A model generated the notes under the pieces. It made no database searches. It had not been told where the DNA came from and saw nothing but the letters and a program-made list of their open reading frames with translations. Both the position numbers and the translations under genes were made by a program. A DNA stretch of 64,000 bases from Dacryopinax spathularia. Its lineage: Eukaryota > Basidiomycota > Dacrymycetes > Dacrymycetales > Dacrymycetaceae. Of this stretch, positions 42,899 to 55,000 are shown one piece after another (position 1 is the first letter of the stretch; each line of letters opens with the position of its first letter). The stretch spans positions 372,001-436,000 of the forward strand of contig JBBPFI010000011.1 in NCBI GenBank assembly GCA_037974965.1, given 5' to 3'.

Positions 42899-45846
42899 TT
42901 ATCGGCGAGGGATTGGCTTGCATTTTGGCGGCGGGTCCTGCAATTGCAAGACATCTTGTAGACGGGACAGGAGTTCTTCCCGAGGCAACCGCTTCTTACG
43001 CGGAGTCTTCGGCTCAGGGCTTGCATACGCTTTTGGAGGAACTAGATAAGCTGTTAGATTACAGGTATGGAACAAGCTGTATTCCATAAACTCACTGTCC
43101 CGACAGTGATTGTTGCGAAAATAGCAAGTTGCCTGGCGGCTGTAGCACGGCCCACATGCGTGACCCCAGTCGAACCAGCAATACTGGAACCATAGGCACT
43201 GGGTCATAGTCTTGTCGTGCGCTTGTTGACACGTCTGGCATCGATATATCCCATGCGCTACCTACGCAAACTAGCATCAGCCTTTCTACCTCACTGCGAG
43301 AGCGGAGAGAGAGCTGACAAGTTGGGAATAACCATCCTCCCACTCAATCTTCACGAAGCCAACTTCTTGCACTCTAGCTGCGACCAACTCGGAAGCCGCA
43401 ACAGGCATTGGATGGATTTGGTGCTCTCCAAGCCAGTCGACAGGCATAATAGCTGACCAAGGGGGCAGAACGTCGTCCTTGTGGATTCTTTTAAGCTTCA
43501 GAAGGTGCCAACCGCCGTATACACCAGCCTGATAGAAGTGTTCGTGATCTCGGCGTGGATCTTGCATTACGGCCCACTTCTCCAGCGCCGTGGGAACTTC
43601 GTACAGTACGTCTGCTGCCGTGTCAACAGTTTTCCTCGGCTTGCGGCCGGCTCTCTTCTTTGGAGCTTGCGGAGCGGACAACGTGACCCGGCGAGCACGG
43701 GTGGCCTTTCTGACCTGTCGCTGTTCTCGTGGCGACTTTCTATCACCACCGTCCGAGTCTTGCCCGGCTGATAGAGTGCTATTGTGGTCGTCTGCATCTC
43801 GCATCTCCACGTCAGGCGACTCGGTGACCGTATGGTGTGGGGCGTCATAGGAGGATGCATCTTCCATAGGATGGTCGCCTGAACCATCATCGTTCCTCCA
43901 ACTGGGGACGTCATGCCGGACAATGGAAGAGAGGCCCAAAGTCGAGGGCGATGTGTCGAGTTGCAGTTGCTGTAGAGTAGCCACCATTTGCGCCAGTTGA
44001 AGCTCGATTGCGTGCTCCTCCTCCTGCTTCAGAGCCCTACCTCGTTCTGCCCTCTGAATACGCCAATCGTATGGGAGCAAAGCACGATAAGGCATATGTT
44101 TCGATGGAGCTGAAGGCGCCGAACGCAGTCTGTACCACACTGCCATGGCTTTCTCGCGGAGGCCGAGTTTAGCGTCGTCGAGAGTGCCATCCTCGAAGCA
44201 GGTCAGAAAGATACCCTGGACGCCTTTTAACTCAAACCAATCAATCTCAACGGGACACGCACCAATTGGGTTGCACATCTCGCCATAACTTGGCCGTCCT
44301 TCGCACTTTCCGCTCCGTCTAGATCCTGTAGGCTGGCATCAAATCGACGTTCCCATTCGATATCGCTCATCATGCTGCGAGGTAGCCCCCGCAGGCCCCC
44401 TATATCCCGGCAGTGGATAACACACCGGTTTGGTAGATGCAGCAGAGGTAAAAGTTCAGCGGGGATCGGAACGTGGAAGCCGTCAACCTTGTCCAGAAGA
44501 TCGTTCACATCATCGAGGAATTGCGTCAGCATCACGATGATGGCCGGCGGAGGCGTGATCCGCAGGACAAAACACAGCAAAAGGTAAGACGTCTGTGCCA
44601 TGTTGTGAATGCGAGGAACATCAAAGGACAAGGGTGCTCTTACCCATACATGACACTCGGAGTCCAGATACCATTTAACCGCTCTTGGATCCACTATCTT
44701 CCATCTTCCTTTATTTGAAATAGTCGCTCGCAAGTCTTGCCCAAAGAGAGAGACGAGATGCGCATGCCAGATGTCCTGCTGAGCTCGATTTTCGCTTGTC
44801 CAACTGGGGTCCGTCATATCGTCCACCTGAAGCTCTTTCACTTGTCTCCACAAGTGCGGCACGCCCCCTAAAGCAAACGACCGCAGAGTTGGATGGACGA
44901 AACTACGGCCCAATATTGTCCTGTCGAGGCTTGTGGTGAACCGCCATGTCAAGCTTGCCGAGTATAACAGATGTTGCAGAAGCTGGCAGCGCAGCTTCCC
45001 TGCCTGTTCAACAATTTTCAGCTTCCTGGCCGACTTCTCAGCCAGTTCCTACTTGCGCACACAACTCATGAGTAGAACACCAAGGGGCAGGGGAATGGAA
45101 ACCGTACCCAGATACGGCCTGCATTATCCATGAAGAGAAGCGCGTCAGCCTCGGTGCACGCATCAATCGAAGGACACTCTCCAAGCATTGCGAGAATGGA
45201 CTGCCAGAGGTCAGCATGCAAGAGCCTGAGCCTTTCAGTCCAAGATATCGCTCGACCTTCCAGGGCGTCGGCAGACACGCTACAAAGCTCCAAAGAGCCG
45301 AGACTATCTCCGATCTCTAGTCCTTCCGTCAGGATAGCATAGGTACCGTCTGGCCAGTGCGATACGATCTCATAGCGCGCGGACCATGCAGCGTGATCAA
45401 AGGGCAAAAGCTCCAGAAGCAAGGCCCGTTGATCGTAGTCCAGCACATATTCGCCTCGCTTGTGGAGAAGGTTTGCGCAACATAATGCGCCGTCGATAAT
45501 GGGATATAAGGATTGGACTGCGTCGTCTCGGAGGCCCAGATAGAAATAGAAGGTGATGTAGACGTTCTCATCCCTTGTATCAGTGTCGAAGACTAAATGA
45601 GGGAGCGACACGACTCACCGCGATAGCTGTCCAGACTGTGTAACACTTTCTCAAGTCCTTTGCGTTGAGTGCACCCACTGAGTTGACTACCTGAGAGTCG
45701 CGTATAGTCGGCACGCCTTTCATTTCACATATTGCTACGTGGGCACGAGCCATGATGTCTGGCATGACTGATCGGGCGGTCGCCTGGATGTCGTCCTTGC
45801 TGCGATCGTCTGAGTCCACGGGTCGAAGACAGATATCCTTCGGCAT
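42899..45846 (-). CDS. Gene L: large unrecognised protein with Cys-rich C-terminus
   Basis: Coding blocks on the minus strand from ATG 45846 (MPKDICLRPVDSDDRSKDD): 45846-45619, about 45590-45068, about 44950-44290, 44278-43290 and about 43260-42899. Exact joins are uncertain. The first blocks are globular. The fourth carries KQEEEHAIELQLAQMVATLQ (coiled-coil-like), an acidic segment, a basic AT-hook-like stretch (APKKRAGRKPRK) and an EKWAVMQ...GGWHLLKLK segment. The last block has CQTC, then CLWFQYCWFDWGHACGPC and ATCYF, a probable zinc-binding cluster of the C..C...C.W....W...C..C....C type seen in fungal orphan DNA-binding-like proteins. The full product would be roughly 850-900 aa. Function unknown. 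Confidence 0.5.
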
Positions 45847-46182
45847 CGTTTAGGACCCCCTGAGTCATACAGAGATATTCCGGCGGCGCTTCTCTAAAGA
45901 CTTCTGCAACAGAGATAGGACGAATAGGACTGAGTTGTTATCGAGAAGGTGCCTATTACATACAGTGAGTGTAGTGCAATAACCAACGAGTGCCAACTAG
46001 GGTCGTTCGGCTCGCCACCCTAAAATATCCTGCCCCCTGAATGATCATGGCGAGGAAGGTGAACCCAACCATCGCTGTCTCAGCAACCTCCAGCTACACT
46101 GTGTCGACCTCTCTTATACTCAACTACTGGACGAAACCTGTCAATCTCGACAATACAGAAATCCGTACTCACTCGCAAGTCG
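45847..46182. other. Divergent promoter between L and P
   Basis: 336 bp between the start codons of gene L (minus) and gene P (plus). No exact CGTCATGACG site. Nothing else seen. Confidence 0.5.
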
Positions 46183-48393
46183 ATGCCTGATCCAACTTCA
46201 ACCCATCTTTCCTCAGCTATACGCCGGCCGCCGGCTCTCGAACGCGTTCGCGCTATGCAACGTAAATGTGCCGAGGCAAAGAACGACATAACATTCACCG
46301 ACCTCCTGATCCGGTATACGCGACTATCCCTATCCCCGTCTTTCCCACAAGAGGAGTCAAAACCATCTATCTCCAGGCCTCTGGTCCCTTCCACTCACGT
46401 TTCTTCGGATACATCGTCGGCTGAAGATGGAGCATCCGACGAGGATATAGTATCTCCGCTAGACTCAGCTTCATCGCCGTCCGACTGGGAAGTCGAGGGA
46501 GTCGATAAAGATGAACGATTGGGAGCAGCGGGCGTATCCACGGTTGCGGGCAATGAATCGCTACCTCAGCCGTCGTCTCGATTACCCTCCGACACCCCCT
46601 CGCCGTCTCCCCTGTGGCGACAGAGAAGACACTCGCACTCTTCAGAGCGGCACGCGTTCCATGATCAGCATGATGAACATCAGAACGTGGCTCCTTATGA
46701 TACAGCGCTCCCCGATGGCCCATCTTCGATTTACCCAGAGATGGCCGACTTGGATGGCTATATGCCACCTCCCACCCCTGCGCTCGGAACTCCTCCAAGG
46801 TCTCGAAGCACGACATATGCGGTGGATACAGCTACCCCTGCCGTCGTACTTCGAGGCCGCATGTCCGCAGGAATGCAATCGCACCATGGCGAGTCCTTTT
46901 CCCCTACAGCTCAACACGACATCCCGAGGTCGCCCTTCGCCCAATGGCGCGAGCGGCTCGTCGCCCCCTCTACATCTACAATGCCCGCCTTACTGCCGCT
47001 CGAACACGACTTCCCAGATAACGACAATCTTCCTACATATCCTCAGAGGCCTCAGCATAGCGTGGGCCTACCCGTCGTCCTCTCTACAATGTCTGGCTCA
47101 GTACGCCTCGAACATGCGTCCCGACACAATAACGATCTTCCTACGTACCCTCAGACGCCTCAGCATAGCGCACGTGTACCCCATACGTACAAGCGGTCTG
47201 AAGTTAGCGGACCCCTTAGTCCGTCGTTCGGGGAGTCTGCAGTGCCTCGGGATACGAGAGTTTCCTGCAGCTCGCCGGCCATACAACCGCCGTCTAGCAT
47301 GACAACGCCCCACGAGCGATCTCCGGAGGACGCAGGCTTCGCGGAGGGACAGATGAAGGACGAGCAGGAGATCGATATGGAGGAGGGCAGCGATCGAGGG
47401 CTTGAGAAGAGGCCGATTAAGATCGAGGACGACGCGACTGCACAGTCAGCCAGCCAGGGGGCCGATACACGTCATGACGCTTTCCCTCAGGTCATCTCCG
47501 GTTTCTTGACTGAAGCTCGCGAACCGCTTCGTCCGTCCTTGGGAGGGTCTCCAATGCCACCGTATATGAGGGTTTCCCGCAGCTCGCCGGCCATACAACC
47601 GCCGTCTAGCATGACAACGCCCCACGAGCGACCTCCGGAGGACGCAGGCTTGGCGGAGGGACAGACGGAGGACGAGCAAGAGATCGATATGGAGGAGGAC
47701 AGCGATCGAGGGCTTGAGAAGAGGCCGATTAAGATCGAGGACGAGGCGAACTCACAAACAGCCAGCCAAGGGGATAGTACCCGTCATGACACTTCTCCTC
47801 GGTCCAGGTCCGGCATGCTCATCCCCGGCACACCCGAGCAGCGTCGACTTCCACCGATGACACGTTCGCGTGATAGCGGTCACAACCTTACACCAGTTTC
47901 AGGTGTCATCCCCTCACTCGGGGCGGTACATAACTCGCCGTCAGCCAGGTCAACACTTGGGATGCCGGCGGCCGAAGCGAGAGCTACCGCTGCTCAGCCG
48001 GGCTTCAAGGTGGTCGGTCCCGTGCAGCATACGTCGCTCGCAGTTGGATCCCAGTCCGCTCTATGCTATGGCGGTGGGCCTCCTCCCCCTATGGTACAAA
48101 TGCCTGCTGTCGCCGAGGAGCTGGTTCCGGATTCTTCACGGATGTTCGAAGTTGGGCAGAGCGCAACGACGTCGAGCGAGTCAGAAAGCTTGGACGGTTT
48201 CTCGCCGCGAGCCGGCCGGAACATCTCCCTGCGCTCACCAGTGCTTCCTCCATCTCAGCCTCAGACGCCCCAATACTATTCAGACTGGCCTCCTCCCCCT
48301 GCTGTGGATACGCCACCTCCTGCAGAGGACGACTTGGCCGATCTTTTGCAGCTCTTTCAGATCACTCCCAGGGGAACTCCCGTAACGGATTGA
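46183..48393 (+). CDS. Gene P: disordered protein with an internal duplication, before the helicase
   Basis: One frame of 736 aa, rich in Pro, Ser and acidic residues. ERVRAMQRKCAEAKNDITFT near the N-terminus is the only ordered-looking part. A segment of roughly 85 residues is duplicated (about 47245-47480 and 47570-47790: AIQPPSSMTTPHER, DEQEIDMEE, LEKRPIKIED). IKIEDD and IKIEDE resemble SUMO-attachment sites. PQYYSDWPPPPAVD near the end recurs in the helicase leader as PRYYSVWPPPPAVD. The frame stops just before the helicase frame and is in the same phase, so this could be the leader of the helicase or a separate gene; I leave that open. Confidence 0.5.
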   Translation: MPDPTSTHLSSAIRRPPALERVRAMQRKCAEAKNDITFTDLLIRYTRLSLSPSFPQEESKPSISRPLVPSTHVSSDTSSAEDGASDEDIVSPLDSASSPSDWEVEGVDKDERLGAAGVSTVAGNESLPQPSSRLPSDTPSPSPLWRQRRHSHSSERHAFHDQHDEHQNVAPYDTALPDGPSSIYPEMADLDGYMPPPTPALGTPPRSRSTTYAVDTATPAVVLRGRMSAGMQSHHGESFSPTAQHDIPRSPFAQWRERLVAPSTSTMPALLPLEHDFPDNDNLPTYPQRPQHSVGLPVVLSTMSGSVRLEHASRHNNDLPTYPQTPQHSARVPHTYKRSEVSGPLSPSFGESAVPRDTRVSCSSPAIQPPSSMTTPHERSPEDAGFAEGQMKDEQEIDMEEGSDRGLEKRPIKIEDDATAQSASQGADTRHDAFPQVISGFLTEAREPLRPSLGGSPMPPYMRVSRSSPAIQPPSSMTTPHERPPEDAGLAEGQTEDEQEIDMEEDSDRGLEKRPIKIEDEANSQTASQGDSTRHDTSPRSRSGMLIPGTPEQRRLPPMTRSRDSGHNLTPVSGVIPSLGAVHNSPSARSTLGMPAAEARATAAQPGFKVVGPVQHTSLAVGSQSALCYGGGPPPPMVQMPAVAEELVPDSSRMFEVGQSATTSSESESLDGFSPRAGRNISLRSPVLPPSQPQTPQYYSDWPPPPAVDTPPPAEDDLADLLQLFQITPRGTPVTD

Positions 48394-51244
48394 GGAGACC
48401 CGTTCAACTTCAGTGACTTCGGTGTACCGTCCGCGCACGGCCAACCCGCATCTCTCAGAACGCCTTCGCCACCCCTCCTGTCGGATCCGCAGGCTCCTCG
48501 CTACTATTCCGTTTGGCCTCCGCCGCCCGCAGTCGACGGTCCACTCCTGACAGAGGAGCATTTGGGGCTTCTCGAACAGATACTGGATGTCTCGCCACTA
48601 GCAAGCCCCTCTCGTGTTCGAGGCAATATTCCCCCCTCGCAGCGATCTAGAGTCGATTCTAACCCCTCAAGTGAGAGAGAAGTCGCCGCTCAGGGGCGAC
48701 CTGCACTCGTCACAGACCAGGGGGCTATTCTGTCATCTGCAAGCAGTGTGGCGCAGAGCTCCGGAAACGAACTTCATAATACCGTTCAAAATACCGACAC
48801 CTCGGAATTTGCAGCCTCGTTGGGGGATGATGAAAGGGTGCAGAGCGCTCAATTTGACGCCCTGAGAAGCAACATGGCTGGTGAAACGCACAGCAGGATG
48901 GAGAATGATCCGCTCACCTCAAATCTGTCAAAAAGAGCAGCTCAGGGCTCATTCCAGCCTCCTATCAGGAATAAACCTATTGAGCGACCCACCTTCAAGC
49001 CGGGTGAATCGACAGGCTCGCAGAAAGGCAGCGGGGACGATGCCGGTGGGACGGACACCGCGAAGAACAACTTGCCTGTCAATAAAACTGTACCGGCCGA
49101 CCCCAAACCACATCTCAAGGCCCGCGCAAAGCACGGATCGACTAAGCCGCTGGATGCACGGCGGAACTTGGCCGATCCAACACTCCAGAATCCAAACGAA
49201 GCTCCTCAACCAGTGCGTGGGTCTCGCCCACCCGCGAGTCTACCGCCACCACCGGCAAAACAACCATACTTAGAGCGAGCGCCTTCCATGAAGTTGAGAA
49301 TGCTCCTGGAAGCGTACGCGAAAAGCTCCTCCCGCACGGCCAAGCATGCACGTCTTGGGCATTATGATGCCACCGAGAATGTACAGCTCAACGAGAAACA
49401 AGCGCAGGCGTTAAAGCTGGTTTTGGCAGGTCGGAGCCTGTTTCTAACCGGCTCAGCTGGTGAGTCAACGATCCAGAACAATCTCACCAAGCACTTTATT
49501 AACTGGCATGCAGGCACTGGCAAGTCTCACACGCTGATGTGTATGATCAAAGCCATGAAGCAAAAGTTCCTAGGTCAACATCACGTGGCGGTGACAGCGT
49601 CGACTGGCATCGCCGCACTGGGTATTGGAGGCCGGACCTTACACTGGTGGGCGGGAATGGGGATGGGAAGAGACAGCGTCAAAGCTCGCATCGCGAAGAT
49701 CAAGGTGTGGGGCGGGCCCCTGGTGGAAAGGATCAAAGAAGTTCGCGTCCTATTTATAGATGAAAGTGGGTGCCTTGAAGCCTTCCGTATGATGTTTTCT
49801 CATTCATTCCCTATAGTTGGTATGATCAGCGACGAAACTTTCGATCGAGCAGAAGCCATAGTGCGCGAAATTCGGGAAGTTCCAGCACCATGGGGTGGCA
49901 TCCAGGTCAGCAGAGTTTCCCAGGATATCAGGTTCGATCTCATGCCTGCCGTAGCTTGTTCTTTGCGGGGACTTCTTCCAACTACCTCCGATCCCAAGAC
50001 GCAAAGGAGACCCAGTCTTCTATGCGTTTCAAGCCAAGACATGGCATTCTATCATAAAGACCTATGTGGAACTCACTCAGGTGGTCCGTCAGCGGGATGC
50101 AGGTAAAGTCGCTCACTGCTCAATATGTCCTGTCCCGCTGAGAATGCCGACTCAGCGTTTGTTGCAATGCTGAATGAGATCAGGGTGGGGCAATTGTCTA
50201 AAGAGACGATAGAAGCGCTTCGGAAACGGCGAGAACGACACGACCAGAGAAATGACCCCGTACTTCTGTTGGTGTTAGTGCTTGCTGATGCCACTACACT
50301 CCGCTGACTGCAGTAGGTTTTCCAAGCGGAAAGATGTCACCGCGTCTAACGAAATGAGATTGTTGCGACTGGAGCGAACCATCTTCCAATACCAAGCCAT
50401 CGATTTCGGAAATAGGGAAGAACTCGCTCGAGAGGAGAAGGAAGGCAACATTGCACCCGCCCGGGTCCGCCTCTCTCGAGGAGCGCGGGTGCTTTTGACC
50501 CGGAACTCAACAACAAACCCACTCCTGGTCAATGGTAGCCGCGGTGTTGTGCTTGGCTTCCTTACCCAAGACGAGTGGGACTTAGCTCAACAGCGAAGAT
50601 ACCCCGAACACACCCATGAAGACGATTACGAGGATCACGAGATAGTGAATCTGGTAAAGGCTGCCTCTGAGGAAAGCGATGATGACCCAAATGATGTGAT
50701 GAAGAGAACGCGTGAAGCGGCGCGGAGGAAGGCTAAGCTCCTGCCCGTCATCCGATGGGCCACCCCTGCTGGATTTCTCATTGATCTCCTCGGGTATGAT
50801 TGTGACAGAGTGTATGGGTCCAACGGCGCTCTTTTTGCAGAACGACATCAAGTGAGCTCCTTACACATGCTGATGTGCCACAAATGTTTCATGCTGACGC
50901 ATTTCTAAAGTTGCACATACTAGGGGCCTGGGCCTTCACAATCCATCGTTGTCAGGGCCAGACACTGGACTTCGCTGAGGTCGACCTTGAGGGCGCGTGG
51001 GAAGAAGGTAGGCTTCTGGTGAACAATATCAGAATTCCTCTTACGCCGCTTACCTAGGTATGGGTTACACTTCCGTCACGAGGGTACGCACCCTCGAAGG
51101 GCTGTCATTGAGGGGATGGGATGCCAAGTCGGTCGGTACACGTCGTTCCTTCTTATCTGCCGTGCTAATTTCTTGCAGTTCAAAGCGAATGATTCCGTGA
51201 AGAGGTTCTATGGTTGGATGGAGAGTAGGTGTCAAGGGACGTGA
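48394..51244 (+). CDS. PIF1-type 5'-3' DNA helicase
   Basis: Coding up to 49459, then exons 49514-49765, 49817-49905, 49955-50102, 50156 to about 50267, 50314-50851, 50911-51007, 51058-51131 and 51179-51244. After a disordered leader of about 300 residues come LNEKQAQALKLVLAGRSLF, GSAGTGKSHT (Walker A, split by an intron), TASTGIAALGIGGRTLHWW, VLFIDEIGMI (Walker B), LCGDFFQLPP, ELTQVVRQRD, NEIRVGQLS, NGSRGVVLGF, AWAFTIHRCQGQTLD and VTRVRTLEGL, the PIF1/RRM3 motifs in order. It would unwind DNA during replication or integration of the element. There is no Rep/HUH nuclease domain, so it is not a Helitron protein. The start and the donor near 50268 are uncertain. Confidence 0.8.
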
Positions 51245-51309
51245 GCTGCAGCATGTGTTCCCATACTCTGTAGCCTTATTCGGTTGGGTGTGAAAATGTC
51301 AGATGTTTC

Positions 51310-51802
51310 AGCTTCGCATGAATCGGACAAATACCGCAGGCGCGAAGGCCTCTCATCCGAGCAAGAGGCTTACCGGTCTTCGTCGGCTGCCTGGCCGACT
51401 ACTTTTGTCTGATTCTGTGGAATGTCTGATTTTGCGAAATGTCTGATTTTGCAACCTCGCATGAATCGGACAATACCGCAAGCGCGAAGGCCTCTCATCC
51501 GAGCAACAGGCTTACTTACCGGTCTTCGTCGGCTGCCTGGCCGACTACTTTTGTCTGATTCTGTGGAATGTCTGATTTTGCGAAATGTCTGATTTTGCAA
51601 CCTCGCATGAATCGGACAATACCGCAAGCGCGAAGGCCTCTCATCCGAGCAAGAGGCTTACCGGTCTTCGTCGGCTGCCTGGCCGACTACTTTTGTCTGA
51701 TTCTGTGGAATGTCTGATTTTGCGAAATGTCTGATTTTGCAACCTCGCATGAATCGGACAATACCGCAAGCGCGCAGGCCTCTCATCCGAGCAAGAGGCT
51801 TA
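51310..51802. repeat. ~142-bp tandem repeat containing TGTCTGATTT cores
   Basis: About 3.5 copies; the mark GCGCGAAGGC (or GCGCGCAGGC) recurs at about 51340, 51482, 51629 and 51770. Each unit contains GAATCGGACAATACCG on the plus strand and TGTCTGATTTTG twice, which is the inverse of AAATCAGACA. Cores therefore occur in both orientations within one unit, unlike the other two arrays. It begins about 65 bp beyond the helicase stop. 51803-52051 holds no supported gene. Confidence 0.92.
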
Positions 51803-52051
51803 CGCTGCACCCGAATTAATCTTGGTCGGCTGCCTTGCAGACTGTCATAGTGCAACTGTCCAGAAATGTTGGATGATGTCCAACGACACGAGTAACTCTC
51901 ATGGTTAGAACAGGAAGGCCACTGAATTCTCCCGATCGTGTCGCACAAGCTAATTCAATGGTGAATCGAAGTATTCTCATTAGGGGTGTGGAAGGATATA
52001 TATTATGGATAACATAGGGTAAATTGTCGATGTCTAAGGGGAGAAACAAAC

Positions 52052-55000
52052 TCAGTAGGCATTGAAATCCGTCGTGGCCTGCGCAAGTAAAGTAGCCATG
52101 AAGACGCGGTCAAACTCAGCACCGTCATCAGCAGCCACCGCCAGATTGTGAAGTGTGGATCCATAATGTAACGTGAAGGTAGCGAAACACACGCGCGCCT
52201 CCATCATTGTGCATTCAGAGTGGATCTTCTCGCCTCTCATTCTTCCAGAAGGTTGAAGGTTAGGCCTAATGGAGACCTGATGATATTGCAACATGAGTAT
52301 CCTAACCCGTATCGCATTGCTAGTCACTCACGGAAATGACAGCTGCTCCAGGCGAGTTTTCAACTCCATGACAGACAGTGTTGAATGCCTGACAGCGTAT
52401 GTGAGGTCGAGTGAATGGGGAGTGCGGATCATGCATCTCTGGAAGGATCCCCCGAGTGGCGTAGATTTCACGAAGGACGTCTGAGCCTGGACTATCAAGC
52501 AGAGCGGGGAGACCTTCGCGAGACAGACACCGGATGATGCTGTCCTTCAGATCCGTCCACACTAATTCTGGTACATCAGGATCACGTGTGTCCCAGCGGA
52601 TCCGTTCAGCGATGTAGGTGTTCGGATCCAGGGTTGTATCCGTCCACACTGTGTAGATAAAGGTGGGGAAGTCAATGAAGGCTCGGTTGATAAAGTACTG
52701 AAGTAGTTAGTTTGGTTGTACTTTCGGCCGAATGCGAAGGCCTTACGTCATTCAGTCGAGGGAAGAACTCGAAGCCCTTGGAGAAAGACTTCATCTGTTC
52801 AAAATCAAGCGGGCAGCCAGGGTGGCCGAAGAGAAAGAAATTGAACAAACGGCCACGGATAACAGCATGCTCCGCGCGGCTCATTCTGAAGTCGAGCATA
52901 TTGTCTGAGATGTGCGAAGGGATATCCTATACCCAAGTTAATACGTTGCAATGGATGGCAAGACTATGGTCTGCGACGCACCACATCGATAGCCTCCAAG
53001 TAAGGTCGGAACGAATCCATTGTTCGAAGAGCAACTTTCTGTCGCTGGCGGACCGTTGGGTTCTTCACGTGGGAAGCCACCATTCCATCCCAGGAAGCGA
53101 GCCAGTTCGCTGCCTGCGGTGCAAACGTGCGGATGAAGGACAAGGAGCGGCAGTTTTCGAGGGCGGCTGCTTTGTCACGGGAAGCGGCTACATACACAAG
53201 GAATGGGGAAAGGTTAAATGGTGGTGTTCCAGAGAATAGAATCCACAGGGCAGCCAGCATGCCGATGCCCCGCCAGAAAACGTCGTCGTGATGCTTGTTC
53301 GAGGCAGATGGGCAAAACCCAACGAATTGATCAATGGTCTTCGAGTGTGACGCAGGACGGATAGCCAGATATTGCTGAAGCATGCGAAACAGTGTGACAC
53401 GCGCGGGACCGTTCCCGGATGTAATGACAGAGCGGGTGATAGGGGCAAGTCTGCTAGTGTCATCAGCCGAGCTAATAACCATCTATAAGGCACGCACATG
53501 TCTACTCGAAAATGCTCAGGCGTGAGGCGACATAGCCATTCGGATAACATCTTCTTGGAAGTAGAATTTTCTCGTGGCTCTCCACCAGGTAGATCTGGCG
53601 ATCGGTATGTGACGCGCAGTGCCTTGTAGAGCTGCTGCGCCAGGTCAGTGCCGAGAGCCTCGAAGGCCGCCTCCGTATCTGTGCGGGACTGCCCAGGGGG
53701 TATCGCTGCTGAAAACGTGTAGTTCAGAGGGGGAGGGGGAGCCTCCATGAGAGTGCGAGCCCGCGTCAACCATTGCACCACTGAGAGGCGATATGAAGGG
53801 GTTCCTAAGGAAGCCGGTCGCCAGGCTAATTCTGTTAATGCATGTTCCCCAGGGGGATGTGTATGGAGCACTTACTATCCTCCGACCCGCAATCTGTGAA
53901 GCTGTCACTTTCTCCTTCAGAATGTGGATCAACTGTAAAACCGCCAAACTCCTCATCCGACCTTGACGGTGAGCTTAGCGCAGACAGATCGATGAAGTCC
54001 CGCCTCCCGGGGGACGAGAAGAGCAGTAAAGGTGAAGGTGTACCATGAGAGTGTATTTCTATCGGCCGCTCACGGGCCCCAAGGGGGGGTGAAACCCGTG
54101 GAGTGGCTCGTTGAGCATGCCTCGTTGTAGTCGCAGGACTAATTCCTGCAGGACGCGGTTGGGGGGCGAGTGTCGAAGTCGGCGTGGAAGTCAAACTGGG
54201 ACGTGGCTGAGGAATGTTGACTTGCGGGGTTCGCGGCTGCGATGGAGTAGAGACCGGAAGGGCGTTCCCTATGGGAGGGGTCATTGGTACGGTATTATTG
54301 GGTTGTTCTACTCAAGGATGTTAAACGGATGGCCGCGAGAGAGAGTAGCAAAGTTGGTTGGCTTACGAGCCGCGATTGAGGGAACTCCGAACTCTCGCAG
54401 ACTTCTGAGCTCCGCCTCCAGAACAGCACGGACACTTGGTAAGCTGGTCGAGCTGTCATCTGAAGGTGTAGAATCCTCGGGTGGATCTGGCGGTTGCACA
54501 AGATCCCGATCATGAGAGGGGGAAAGCCGCGGCCGAACAACACTCCTGCGGTGTGAGGAGGGGGGACTAGGACTCTGTGTAATAAGATTCAGTGGAAGTC
54601 ACCTCAGTTCAGAGAAAGCAGCCGACATCACTTAACCGCCGACGTTGGGGAACGATGACACCGTGACTCGAGGCAGGGAGAGACATGGCGGGCGGGACGA
54701 CACACGTTGCACTTCCTAAGCAACTATCATCGGGATGGCCGTAAAGAGGATTACAGTGCGACAACCGGTGAAGCGCGACTCGGACAAAGCATTGGTGCAG
54801 ACCAGGCCCTCGATTCAAGGTAGCAGCCAGCGGCCCCGGAATGATTCCATGACGCGGAACTGCATACGCAAATGAGCTTCGCACTGATGGGAGAGCAAAT
54901 TAACAAACCGACGAAGACGAGAAACTGCCGTCGTGCTCCTGTGTTGCCGGGGCGGAACCAATTGGAGTAAATCCGTTTGAGCTGAGGTTGGAGAGGAGTT

